Assembly: GCA_900546625.1 (NCBI GenBank)
Contig: URDU01000048.1
Span: 1 to 14,057 of the forward strand
From: an uncultured Lachnobacterium sp.
GTDB lineage: Bacteria; Bacillota; Clostridia; Lachnospirales; Lachnospiraceae
Direction: 5' to 3'
Length of the DNA: 14,057 nt
The notes below the pieces were generated by a model. The model saw only the letters and a list, made by a program, of their open reading frames with translations. It did not search any database and had not been told where the DNA came from. This document shows positions 1-6,940 of the stretch, in pieces. The position numbers and the translations under genes were made by a program. Each line of letters opens with the position of its first letter. Positions within the stretch are counted from its first letter, which is position 1.

Positions 1-36
1 TTCAAGGTGCTGGCTCTTTCAAAAATTCCATTCTAA
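1..36 (+). other. possible 3' end of an upstream gene
   Basis: Frame 1 is open from the window edge and ends at TAA (34-36), giving eleven residues, FKVLALSKIPF. This could be the C-terminus of a gene that starts outside the window. It is too short to assign to a family, and a chance open frame of this length is common. The rest of 37-195 is AT-rich, with no gene or clear hairpin that I can support. Confidence 0.25.
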
Positions 37-195
37 TAAATTGCACGACAACTTAGTGTAAAACGGACTCCCAATTATGGAAAAATGTATATAAATGTAT
101 AAAAGTATCAAAATCGAATAATTATAAGGACTTATGCATCAGACATACTTTTGTAAAAAGGGAGTTTTAAAAAGCATATGAATATAAAAATAATC

Positions 196-224
196 TTGAC
201 ATCCAAACCGCAAAGGTTTACTAT
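196..224 (+). promoter_or_regulatory. sigma-A-type promoter of the riboflavin operon
   Basis: TTGACA (196-201) is a perfect -35 box. It is followed after exactly 17 bases by TACTAT (219-224), a good -10 box. The predicted start near 231 lies about 20 bases upstream of the FMN aptamer, so the whole riboswitch is transcribed as leader RNA. Confidence 0.85.
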
Positions 225-249
225 AGTTAGCGTAAGCTAATTAAATAAT

Positions 250-360
250 TATTCTTCAGGGCAGGGTGCAATTCCCTACCGGTGGTATAGCCCACGAGCC
301 GTAAGGCATGATTCGGTGAGATTCCGAGGCCGACAGTAAAGTCTGGATGAAAGAAGATGT
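250..360 (+). promoter_or_regulatory. FMN riboswitch aptamer (RFN element)
   Basis: The sequence carries the conserved RFN blocks in order: CAGGGCAGGGTG, AATTCCCTACCGG, AGCCCACGAGCC, ATTCGGTGAGATTCCGAGGC, and CGACAGTAAAGTCTGGATG followed by AAGAAG. The closing helix P1 can form between TCTTC (253-257) and GAAGA (353-357). The aptamer binds flavin mononucleotide, and in Firmicutes it normally turns off rib operons by transcription termination. Its position between the promoter and two terminators, ahead of ribD-ribE-ribBA-ribH, fits feedback repression of riboflavin synthesis by FMN. Confidence 0.97.
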
Positions 361-375
361 GGATATGATAGTGAC

Positions 376-408
376 TCTGGAGTGTTTTATACATTCCGGA
401 TTTTTTTT
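376..408 (+). terminator. first leader terminator, likely riboswitch expression platform
   Basis: A 10-bp stem (376-385 with 391-400, two G-U pairs) with a short T/A loop is followed by eight T residues (401-408). The 3' arm TCCGGA (395-400) could instead pair with TCTGGA (342-347) inside aptamer helix P6. That alternative would act as an antiterminator when FMN is absent; this pairing is inferred by eye and was not energy-calculated. Confidence 0.85.
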
Positions 409-482
409 ATCTCAAAAGTCATTTATGATGAAATGCAGCTAGTGCATATTTATCTGAGATTATGATATTTGAAATCATTAGG

Positions 483-514
483 CCCTGAACGATAATAGTT
501 CAGGGATTTTTTTT
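483..514 (+). terminator. second leader terminator immediately before ribD
   Basis: A perfect 8-bp stem CCCTGAAC/GTTCAGGG (483-490, 498-505) with a 7-base loop is followed by A and eight T residues (507-514). It ends only 16 bases before the ribD start codon and overlaps the approach to its ribosome binding site (GGAAAGG, about 517-523). It may be a second attenuator in the leader, or may affect translation of ribD. Confidence 0.85.
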
Positions 515-530
515 GCGGAAAGGAAACCAA

Positions 531-1697
531 ATGACTGATGAACAATATATGAGAAGGGCAATTGAGCTTGCAAAGCGCGGCATGGGATATACCTCGCCAA
601 ACCCGATGGTCGGAGCTGTGATTGTAAAGGACGGCAGGATAATCGGAGAGGGCTGGCATGAGAGATACGGAGAGCTGCACGCGGAAAGAAATGCGTTAAA
701 GCATTGCAAGGAATCGCCACAGGGAGCAGATATGTATGTGACTCTCGAGCCCTGCTGTCATCATGGCAAGCAGCCACCATGTGTGGAGGCAGTGATAGAA
801 GCCAGTATAAAAAGAGTATATGTGGGCTCGGATGACCCAAATCCGCTTGTCGCCGGAGGCGGTATCAAAATCCTTAAAGAGCATGGGATAGAGGTTGTCA
901 CGCAGGTGCTTAAAGAGGAGTGTGACAGGCTGAACGAGGTGTTCTTTTACTATATACAGACCAAACTTCCATATGTCGCTATGAAATATGCCATGACGAT
1001 GGACGGAAAGATAGCCACATATTCAGGGCTTTCAAAGTGGATAACAGGAGAAAAAGCGAGAGAACATGTGCAAAACCTGCGCCACAGATATAAAGCCATA
1101 ATGGCAGGAATAGGAACAGTGCTTGCAGACGATCCACTGCTTACATGCAGAATCGAGGGCGGAGTAAATCCAATCCGCATAATATGCGATACGCACCTTA
1201 AGCTTCCACTGGAATCGCAGATAGTAAATACTGCAAAGGAAGTGCCAACGATTGTTGCAGTCAGTGAGCGATATCGTGAAACCGCACAGTCAGAAGCCTT
1301 ACCTGATACTGAAAAAGATAGTATAGAAGAAAACATTGATTATCAAAAAAAGAGAAAAATAACACGGCTTGAAGAAAACGGAATAGAAATTCTGTATGTA
1401 GCTGAAAAAAACGGTCATATTGATTTAAATGACCTCATGCAAAAGCTCGGCGAAAGAAGCATAGACAGCATTCTGCTTGAGGGAGGCGGAATACTCAACT
1501 GGTCAGCCCTGGAGAGTGGGATTGTGAATAAGGTATACGCTTACATTGCACCAAAGCTTTTCGGAGGGGCGGATGCAAAAACTCCGATAGAGGGAATGGG
1601 AACCGACTCACCGGCACATGCCGTGATGCTTGGAAACAGTAAGGTAACAAAGCTTGGTGATGATTTCCTCATCGAGAGTGATGTTGTGAATACTTAA
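531..1697 (+). CDS. ribD: bifunctional riboflavin deaminase/reductase RibD
   Basis: RibD deaminates the pyrimidine made from GTP by cyclohydrolase II, then reduces its ribose side chain with NADPH (steps 2 and 3 of the pathway). The protein has 388 residues. The N-terminal cytidine-deaminase-like domain (about 1-145) has the zinc site H50-A-E52 and PCCHHGKQPPC with C75 and C84. The C-terminal reductase domain (about 146-388) has TMDGKIA (156-162), SKWITG and EGGG (317-320). I chose ATG 531 because GGAAAGG sits correctly before it; an in-frame TTG at 513 lies inside the terminator T-run. Residues about 248-282 form a polar, charge-rich linker that looks like an insertion relative to compact RibD proteins. 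It is the first gene of the rib operon. Confidence 0.97.
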   Translation: MTDEQYMRRAIELAKRGMGYTSPNPMVGAVIVKDGRIIGEGWHERYGELHAERNALKHCKESPQGADMYVTLEPCCHHGKQPPCVEAVIEASIKRVYVGSDDPNPLVAGGGIKILKEHGIEVVTQVLKEECDRLNEVFFYYIQTKLPYVAMKYAMTMDGKIATYSGLSKWITGEKAREHVQNLRHRYKAIMAGIGTVLADDPLLTCRIEGGVNPIRIICDTHLKLPLESQIVNTAKEVPTIVAVSERYRETAQSEALPDTEKDSIEENIDYQKKRKITRLEENGIEILYVAEKNGHIDLNDLMQKLGERSIDSILLEGGGILNWSALESGIVNKVYAYIAPKLFGGADAKTPIEGMGTDSPAHAVMLGNSKVTKLGDDFLIESDVVNT

Positions 1698-1716
1698 AAA
1701 AGAAAGGCGATACACA

Positions 1717-2436
1717 ATGTTCACAGGAATAGTTGAAGAAGTTGGAACAATAGATACAATTTCACGTGGAGCAAACTCAGCAGTACTTACAATCAGAGCT
1801 GAAAAAGTGCTAGCTGGAATAAAGGTCGGAGACAGCATAGCGGTAAACGGTATCTGCCTCACGGTCACAAGGCTCATGCCACATGCGTTTACAGCGGATG
1901 TCATGCACGAGACGCTAAACCGTTCATCACTTGCAAATGCGATGAGAGGAGCACATGTCAATTTGGAGCGTGCGATGGCAGCAGATGGCAGATTCGGCGG
2001 GCACATCGTGTCGGGACATGTTGACGGAACAGGCAGGATTGTGGAGGTCAAAAAGGATGATAATGCCATCTGGTATACGATACAGGCTGCACCACAGCTC
2101 ATGCGCTATATAGTCGAGAAGGGCTCCGTCACAATCGATGGAATAAGCCTCACAGTCGCAAAGGTGGCAGAGGATAATTTCTCGATATCAGCGATACCGC
2201 ACACGGTAAGCCAGACTGTGCTAAAGGACAGAAAGGTGGGAGCTGTCGTAAATCTGGAAACAGATATCATAGGAAAATATGTTGAGAAGCTGTTGTTTAA
2301 AGGGCAGTCGGATGGAATAACAGAAGAAATGACAGGAACACAGACAATTAAGGAAAATGTACCACATAAATCCGGCGAAAATAAAAAACAACCGGATGGA
2401 ATAACAAGAGAGTTCCTGGCAAAATACGGCTTTTAA
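1717..2436 (+). CDS. ribE: riboflavin synthase, alpha subunit
   Basis: Riboflavin synthase dismutates two 6,7-dimethyl-8-ribityllumazine molecules into riboflavin and a pyrimidine that is recycled by lumazine synthase. The start MFTGIVEEVG is diagnostic. Two lumazine-binding repeats are visible: the first (about 1-94) with NGICLTVT (44-51), the second (about 95-190) with GHIVSGHVDG (95-104) and DGISLTVA (141-148). At 239 residues it is longer than the usual 200-220. The excess is a C-terminal tail (about 195-239) in which the motif DGIT occurs twice, encoded by an identical 14-base word 84 bases apart. AGAAAGG precedes the ATG. It lies 19 bases after ribD. Confidence 0.97.
   Translation: MFTGIVEEVGTIDTISRGANSAVLTIRAEKVLAGIKVGDSIAVNGICLTVTRLMPHAFTADVMHETLNRSSLANAMRGAHVNLERAMAADGRFGGHIVSGHVDGTGRIVEVKKDDNAIWYTIQAAPQLMRYIVEKGSVTIDGISLTVAKVAEDNFSISAIPHTVSQTVLKDRKVGAVVNLETDIIGKYVEKLLFKGQSDGITEEMTGTQTIKENVPHKSGENKKQPDGITREFLAKYGF
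2309..2406 (+). repeat. in-frame direct repeat in the 3' end of ribE
   Basis: The 14-base word CGGATGGAATAACA occurs at 2309-2322 and again at 2393-2406. The offset is 84 bases, exactly 28 codons, so both copies encode the same DGIT motif. The second copy leads to the usual terminal segment (REFLAKYGF). Flanking similarity is limited, so it could be an old internal duplication or a local insertion. Confidence 0.7.
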
Positions 2437-2543
2437 CATAAAAGCACGGGTATCGTGCGAGTTTGCGAATGTGCGTGGAGCTGAAGGGTTAAAAAATTAT
2501 GTAATTGAACATCTTCAAAATCATAAGAGAAAGGACATAAAAT

Positions 2544-3740
2544 ATGAAATTCAACACAGTAGAAGAAGCACTTGATGAGCTTCGTGCAGGGAAAATAATA
2601 CTTGTCACAGATGATGAGGACAGAGAGAATGAGGGCGATTTCATCTGTGCGGCAGAATTTGCCACAACAGAAAACATCAACTTTATGGCGATGCACGGCA
2701 AGGGTCTGATATGCATGCCGATGTCGCAGGAATATGTAAAGAAGCTTCGTTTTCCGCAGATGGTGCAGGAAAATACAGACAATCATGAGACAGCATTTAC
2801 AGTATCAATAGACCATGTCTCAACAACCACAGGCATTTCCGCAGCAGAGCGCTCAATCACAGCAATGAAATGTGTCTCTGATGACGCAAAGCCTGAGGAT
2901 TTCAGACGTCCGGGCCACATGTTTCCGCTTCTTGCAAAGAAAAACGGCGTACTGGAGAGAAACGGACACACAGAGGCAACAGTCGATCTGTGCAGGCTCG
3001 CAGGACTAAAGGAATGTGGACTGTGCTGTGAGATAATGCGTGAGGACGGTACCATGATGCGCACAACAGAGCTCATGGAGCTTGCAAAAAAATGGGACAT
3101 CAAGTTCATCACAATAGCGGCACTTCAGGAATACAGAAAGATACATGAAAAGCTCGTTGACCGTGTCACAGAGGTAAAGCTGCCGACTAAATACGGCGAA
3201 TTCAAGGCATATGGCTTCGTCAACAGATTAAACGGAGAGCATCACGTAGCACTTGTAAAGGGCGAAATCGCAGATGGAAGAGATGTGCTCTGCCGAGTAC
3301 ATTCAGAGTGTCTCACAGGAGATGTATTCGGCTCGCAGCGCTGCGACTGCGGTCAGCAGCTTGAGGCAGCCATGAGACAGATAGACGAGGAGGGCAGAGG
3401 AATACTGCTCTACATGCGTCAGGAGGGCAGAGGCATCGGCCTGATAAATAAGCTGAAGGCCTATGAGCTTCAGGAGCAGGGCATGGACACACTCGAAGCA
3501 AATCTGGCACTCGGCTTTGCCGGAGATGAGCGCGAGTACTATATCGGAGCTCAGATATTAAGAGAGCTCGGCGTACACAGCCTGCGCCTTCTCACAAATA
3601 ACCCTGACAAGGTATACCAGCTCTCAGAGTTTGGCATGGAAATAAGCGAGCGTGTGCCAATCCAGATGAGCGCCACAGCACATGACCTGTTTTATCTGAA
3701 AACAAAGCAGAACCGCATGGGACACATACTCTCATATTAG
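2544..3740 (+). CDS. ribBA: bifunctional DHBP synthase / GTP cyclohydrolase II
   Basis: This fusion supplies both precursors of the pathway. The N-terminal domain (about 1-200) makes 3,4-dihydroxy-2-butanone 4-phosphate from ribulose-5-phosphate and shows [10 protein letters not shown] (23-32), GKGLICMP and RRPGHMFPL. The C-terminal domain (about 205-398) opens GTP and shows the zinc motif [14 protein letters not shown] (C256, C267, C269), RQEGRGIGL and LLTNNPDK. The length of 398 residues is typical of Firmicute RibBA. Start ATG 2544 follows GAAAGGA. The 107-base gap after ribE holds only a small GCACG/CGTGC hairpin (2443-2458) without a T-run, so I treat the genes as one transcript. Confidence 0.98.
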   Translation: MKFNTVEEALDELRAGKIILVTDDEDRENEGDFICAAEFATTENINFMAMHGKGLICMPMSQEYVKKLRFPQMVQENTDNHETAFTVSIDHVSTTTGISAAERSITAMKCVSDDAKPEDFRRPGHMFPLLAKKNGVLERNGHTEATVDLCRLAGLKECGLCCEIMREDGTMMRTTELMELAKKWDIKFITIAALQEYRKIHEKLVDRVTEVKLPTKYGEFKAYGFVNRLNGEHHVALVKGEIADGRDVLCRVHSECLTGDVFGSQRCDCGQQLEAAMRQIDEEGRGILLYMRQEGRGIGLINKLKAYELQEQGMDTLEANLALGFAGDEREYYIGAQILRELGVHSLRLLTNNPDKVYQLSEFGMEISERVPIQMSATAHDLFYLKTKQNRMGHILSY

Positions 3741-3861
3741 TACACCGCATCGAGCATTTTTGCAATGTGTGCGGGGATTCTGAATAGTAACAAATTCTAA
3801 ATAGTTAATAATTGCAGATAAACTCATCTGAGTAAAAATAAAAAACATAAGGAGAACAAAA

Positions 3862-4326
3862 ATGAACGTAATCGAAGGAAAAATGACACAGGATGGAATC
3901 AAGATAGGAATCGTAGTAGCAAGATTCAATGAATTTATCACATCAAAGCTTTTAGGAGGAGCAAAGGACGGACTCGTAAGACATGACGTGCCGGAGGAAA
4001 ACATAGACGTAGCATGGGTGCCGGGAGCATTCGAGATACCACTCATCGCAAAGAAGATGGCAAAAAGTGGAAAATATGATGCAATCATCTGCCTCGGAGC
4101 AGTAATCAGAGGAGCAACAAGTCACTATGACTATGTGTGCAACGAGGTATCAAAGGGAATCGCATCCGTATCACTTGAGTCAGAAATCCCGGTAATGTTT
4201 GGAGTAGTCACCACCGAAAACATCGAGCAGGCAATAGAAAGAGCCGGAACAAAAGCCGGAAACAAAGGATATGACTGTGCACTCGGTGCAATCGAAATGA
4301 TAAATCTTGTCAGACAAATCGGATAA
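3862..4326 (+). CDS. ribH: 6,7-dimethyl-8-ribityllumazine synthase
   Basis: Lumazine synthase condenses 3,4-dihydroxy-2-butanone 4-phosphate with the RibD product to make the substrate of riboflavin synthase, usually as a 60-subunit capsid. The 154-residue protein carries all family blocks: ARFNEFIT near the N-terminus, [23 protein letters not shown] (79-92, with H88 at the position of the known catalytic histidine), and [24 protein letters not shown] precedes the ATG. The 121-base gap after ribBA has a weak hairpin (3745-3774) with no T-run, so co-transcription is likely. It is the last gene of the operon. Confidence 0.98.
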   Translation: MNVIEGKMTQDGIKIGIVVARFNEFITSKLLGGAKDGLVRHDVPEENIDVAWVPGAFEIPLIAKKMAKSGKYDAIICLGAVIRGATSHYDYVCNEVSKGIASVSLESEIPVMFGVVTTENIEQAIERAGTKAGNKGYDCALGAIEMINLVRQIG

Positions 4327-4350
4327 TATAATTTATATAGCATAATACCC

Positions 4351-4383
4351 CGAGGTCCAAATATCATCGATATTTGGACCTCG
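4351..4383 (+). terminator. long perfect hairpin after ribH, probable operon terminator
   Basis: A 14-bp perfect stem (4351-4364 with 4370-4383), extendable by a C-G pair to a 3-base loop, begins 24 bases after the ribH stop. The sequence behind it is AT-rich but has no clean T-run. It may therefore terminate inefficiently or mainly protect the mRNA 3' end. Confidence 0.6.
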
Positions 4384-4465
4384 AATAATATATATATAAA
4401 ATAATCTGCCTATTAATTGTCATCCTGAAATAGCGTAGTAATCCACAAAAAAATAACTTTCAAAC

Positions 4466-4495
4466 GCAAGCTTAACAGCGTGTTGTCAAGCTTGC
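4466..4495. repeat. inverted repeat GCAAGCTT/AAGCTTGC
   Basis: GCAAGCTT (4466-4473) and AAGCTTGC (4488-4495) are perfect inverted copies. AACA/TGTT (4474-4477, 4481-4484) extends the stem past a 3-base bulge (4485-4487), leaving a GCG loop. No T-run follows on either strand, so it is not an obvious terminator. Confidence 0.6.
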
Positions 4496-4553
4496 AACCA
4501 ACCAATAACTAAAAATCGCAAATCATAAGTAGTAAATTATTGTCACAACGTAA

Positions 4554-4593
4554 GTGGCGTAAGCGCTGCACGGATGCCCGGCGCTTACGCCAC
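4554..4593. repeat. 13-bp GC-rich palindrome
   Basis: GTGGCGTAAGCGC (4554-4566) is perfectly inverted at 4581-4593 around a 14-base GC-rich loop. It stands out from the AT-rich spacer. No T-run follows on either strand, so it looks more like a REP-type palindromic element, a protein-binding site or a structured RNA than a terminator. Confidence 0.65.
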
Positions 4594-4635
4594 GCCCTCC
4601 AAACAAAAAAGAAGAAAAATTTAATATCTAAAGAA

Positions 4636-4664
4636 TTGCACGAAAAATCTGTATATAGTATAAT
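4636..4664 (+). promoter_or_regulatory. promoter of the tyrosine-phosphorylation operon
   Basis: TTGCAC (4636-4641) and a perfect TATAAT (4659-4664) are separated by 17 bases. The expected start near 4671 leaves a leader of about 30 bases before the TTG start at 4701, containing GGAGG at 4686-4690. Confidence 0.8.
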
Positions 4665-4700
4665 GATAGTTCAGGAAAACAAAACGGAGGACCATGAATT

Positions 4701-5402
4701 TTGATAGATATACATTGCCATTTATTATACGGAGTGGATGACGGCTCAAAGTCGCTCGAGGAATCGGTAGAGATGCTCAAGATAGCCAAAAAGCAGGGCA
4801 TCACAGGCATAATCCTCACACCGCACCTGCGCCATGGAATGTTTAAGCATCCGCTTGAAAAGATAGAGCGACACTATAAAAAGCTGATGCCATATGCAAA
4901 GAAGCTTGGGATAGAATTAAAGCTCGGCACAGAGTATCATGTGGCAACCGATATGATAGATGCCTTTCATGGTGGGCTGTGTCATACACTGGCAGATACA
5001 CAGTATATACTCACAGAGTATTCACATTCCAGCGAATACTCGTTTGTATACAAGATGACGCGCGAAGCTATATTTGCAGGATATATACCGGTGATAGCAC
5101 ATGTTGAGAGATATGAGTGTCTCAGTGATATAAGCCGTATAGAGGATTTGCAGGAGCTGGGAGCGCTCATACAGGTTAATGCAGACTCAGTGCTTGGCAT
5201 AGATGGCAGACACTTCAAGAGATACACAAAGAAGCTTTTGAAGGCAGGACTTGTTGATGTAATAGCAAGCGACAGCCATGGTACAAAGGAGCGCGTCTGC
5301 AACATGAAAAAATGCTATGAGTACGTGGCAAAGAAGTTCGGTGATGACTTCGCGCAGGAAATCATGCAGACCACACCGGAAAATATAATAAACGGAAGAT
5401 AA
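4701..5402 (+). CDS. cpsB: PHP-family protein-tyrosine phosphatase, CpsB/YwqE type
   Basis: Proteins of this family are metal-dependent phosphatases that remove phosphate from the tyrosine cluster of CpsD-type kinases. The 233-residue protein has the PHP signature: H5-C-H7 with DDG (13-15), TPH42, E78 and H80, AHVER (H134), and SDSH (D191, H193). These match the metal ligands known for the family. The start is TTG, placed 10 bases after GGAGG. The nearby ATG at 4694 is in another frame, too close to the ribosome binding site, and opens only 15 codons. The start MIDIHCHLL agrees with homologues. It is the first gene of the operon and is followed 24 bases later by its adaptor gene. Confidence 0.93.
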   Translation: MIDIHCHLLYGVDDGSKSLEESVEMLKIAKKQGITGIILTPHLRHGMFKHPLEKIERHYKKLMPYAKKLGIELKLGTEYHVATDMIDAFHGGLCHTLADTQYILTEYSHSSEYSFVYKMTREAIFAGYIPVIAHVERYECLSDISRIEDLQELGALIQVNADSVLGIDGRHFKRYTKKLLKAGLVDVIASDSHGTKERVCNMKKCYEYVAKKFGDDFAQEIMQTTPENIINGR

Positions 5403-5426
5403 TAAGTGTAAATGCGGGGATAAATA

Positions 5427-6200
5427 ATGGAGAGAGAACAGGATTTTGACAACGAGATAGAGATAGACTTAAAGGATCTGTTTCTTGAGATAATTTCATA
5501 TTGGCAGTGGATAATTCTTGTTACGATAGCGGCAGGTGCAGTGGCATTTGCGATAAGCAGATTTATGATTACACCTATGTATGAATCGACATCTGAGCTC
5601 TATGTACTTTCAAAGAGCACATCAATCACAAGCCTTGCGGATATCCAGACAGGCACCAGCCTGACAAATGATTACATAGTTGTAGTAAAGGGACGTCCGG
5701 TGCTGGATCAGGTCATAGAGAATCTCAATCTGAATGAGAGCTATAAGACACTTGGCGGTAGGGTGACGCTCGACAATCCGTCCAACTCGCGAGTACTCAA
5801 CATCACAGTAACGGATCCGGATCCGCAGATGGCAAAGACCATAGCAGATGAGATAGCAAAGGTAGCATCGGCATATATAGCGGAAAAGATGAAGCAGGAT
5901 CCGCCGACCATCATCCAGAGCGGATATGATGATGGAGGCGCAGTAAGCCCTAATATCGGCAAAAACACAGTGATAGGAGCCTTTGCGGGAGCATTTCTGT
6001 CGATTGCGGTTATAGTGGTTTCTTATCTGTTCAATGATACAATCATAGATACAGAGGATGTGGAGAAGAAGCTTGGCATGAACGTGCTTGGTACACTTCC
6101 GCTCGATGAAGCGGAGGATGACGGAGAGCATGGAAAGGGTAGAAAGCATAGCAAGGGCAGCCACAGAAAGATAAGAAAAAAGAAATCGGCTTCAGCATAA
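5427..6200 (+). CDS. Wzz/CpsC-like chain-length and kinase-adaptor protein
   Basis: This is a polysaccharide co-polymerase family membrane protein, which in Firmicutes activates the partner BY-kinase through its cytoplasmic tail. The 257 residues show a charged N-terminus (1-25), TM1 about 28-46, an extracytoplasmic part beginning with the typical YESTSELYVL (52-61), TM2 about 179-200, then a cytoplasmic tail. DTEDVEKKLGMNVLGTLP, just after TM2, is the usual kinase-proximal segment. The final 30 residues are unusually basic (GKGRKHSKGSHRKIRKKK), following an acidic patch. GCGGGGA lies 6 bases before the ATG. It sits between the phosphatase and kinase genes, 26 bases before the latter. Confidence 0.92.
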   Translation: MEREQDFDNEIEIDLKDLFLEIISYWQWIILVTIAAGAVAFAISRFMITPMYESTSELYVLSKSTSITSLADIQTGTSLTNDYIVVVKGRPVLDQVIENLNLNESYKTLGGRVTLDNPSNSRVLNITVTDPDPQMAKTIADEIAKVASAYIAEKMKQDPPTIIQSGYDDGGAVSPNIGKNTVIGAFAGAFLSIAVIVVSYLFNDTIIDTEDVEKKLGMNVLGTLPLDEAEDDGEHGKGRKHSKGSHRKIRKKKSASA

Positions 6201-6226
6201 GGAAGCCTGTATCAGGAGATGGGCAG

Positions 6227-6940
6227 ATGGAATTAGTAAAGTTTGGCAAGCTAAAAGAACAAAGCTATACAATGAAGGAATCGCTTCGAGCTTTGAAGAC
6301 AAATATACAGTTTTGCGGGGATGATATACGCACGCTTCTTGTGACAAGCTCTGTTCCAAATGAAGGCAAAAGCACCGTGGCACTTGATCTGGCGCGGTCG
6401 CTTACAGAGTCAGGAAAGAGAGTGCTTTTCATAGATACTGATATGCGTAAATCAGTCCTTGCAGGGCGTCTGCGTGCCACAGCGGCAAGTGGAGGGGAGA
6501 TATGCGGATTGTCGCACTATCTTTCCGGTCAGAGACGTCTCGAGGAAGTGATGTATGGCACGGAAATACCGGGCCTTTTTATGATATTTGCAGGGCCGTC
6601 TGTGCCGAATCCGACAGAGATTCTTGAGAAAAAATACTTTCAGGAGCTTCTTAATTTCGGCAAGGAGCACTTTAACTACATAATTATAGACTGTGCACCG
6701 ATAGGAGCTGCCATAGATGCGGCAGTTGTAGCAAAGTATTGTGACGGAGCTATAATAGTGATAGGACAGGGCATGGCGAGCGCCAGAATGATACAGAGTG
6801 TGAAAAAACAGCTCGAGGCATCGGGAGTGAGGATACTGGGCGCTGTGCTCAACAAGGTAAACAACAAGAAAAACAGCCATGTCAGTGGGTACTATGGCAA
6901 TTACTACGGCAGCTATTACGGGCGGTCGGATAAAGCATGA
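6227..6940 (+). CDS. cpsD: CpsD/YwqD-like bacterial tyrosine kinase
   Basis: BY-kinases phosphorylate themselves and other proteins on tyrosine and control exopolysaccharide polymerisation. The 237-residue protein has Walker A PNEGKST (44-50), Walker A' FIDTDMR (68-74) and Walker B YIIIDCAP (151-158). A C-terminal cluster YYGNYYGSYYG (222-232) provides six tyrosines as autophosphorylation sites. It is the separate cytoplasmic type that needs the adjacent Wzz-like protein. AGGAG (6214-6218) precedes ATG 6227. Its stop codon overlaps the next start as ATGA, which suggests translational coupling to the Hsp90-like gene. No polysaccharide-synthesis genes are in the window, so its substrate is unknown. 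Confidence 0.95.
   Translation: MELVKFGKLKEQSYTMKESLRALKTNIQFCGDDIRTLLVTSSVPNEGKSTVALDLARSLTESGKRVLFIDTDMRKSVLAGRLRATAASGGEICGLSHYLSGQRRLEEVMYGTEIPGLFMIFAGPSVPNPTEILEKKYFQELLNFGKEHFNYIIIDCAPIGAAIDAAVVAKYCDGAIIVIGQGMASARMIQSVKKQLEASGVRILGAVLNKVNNKKNSHVSGYYGNYYGSYYGRSDKA

Larger units (their letters stand above)
4327..4635. other. non-coding spacer between riboflavin and phosphorelay genes
   Basis: I see no coding sequence here. The spacer contains three separate palindromes (4351-4383, 4466-4495, 4554-4593) in AT-rich surroundings, ending at the promoter for the next operon. No tRNA, small ORF with a ribosome binding site, or mobile-element end was recognisable. Confidence 0.6.

Noticed and set aside
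513..530. Upstream TTG start for ribD (six extra codons)
   Set aside because: The TTG lies in the terminator T-run with no ribosome binding site before it, whereas ATG 531 has GGAAAGG at proper distance and gives the conserved N-terminus.
1608..2102. Long minus-strand frames opposite rib and downstream genes
   Set aside because: All minus-strand frames lie opposite strongly supported + strand genes, lack ribosome binding sites and show no family motifs; they are shadows of codon bias.
3745..3774. CCGCA/TGCGG inverted repeat between ribBA and ribH
   Set aside because: The stem is short with a long loop and no T-run, so I do not call a terminator; ribH is better explained as part of the same operon.
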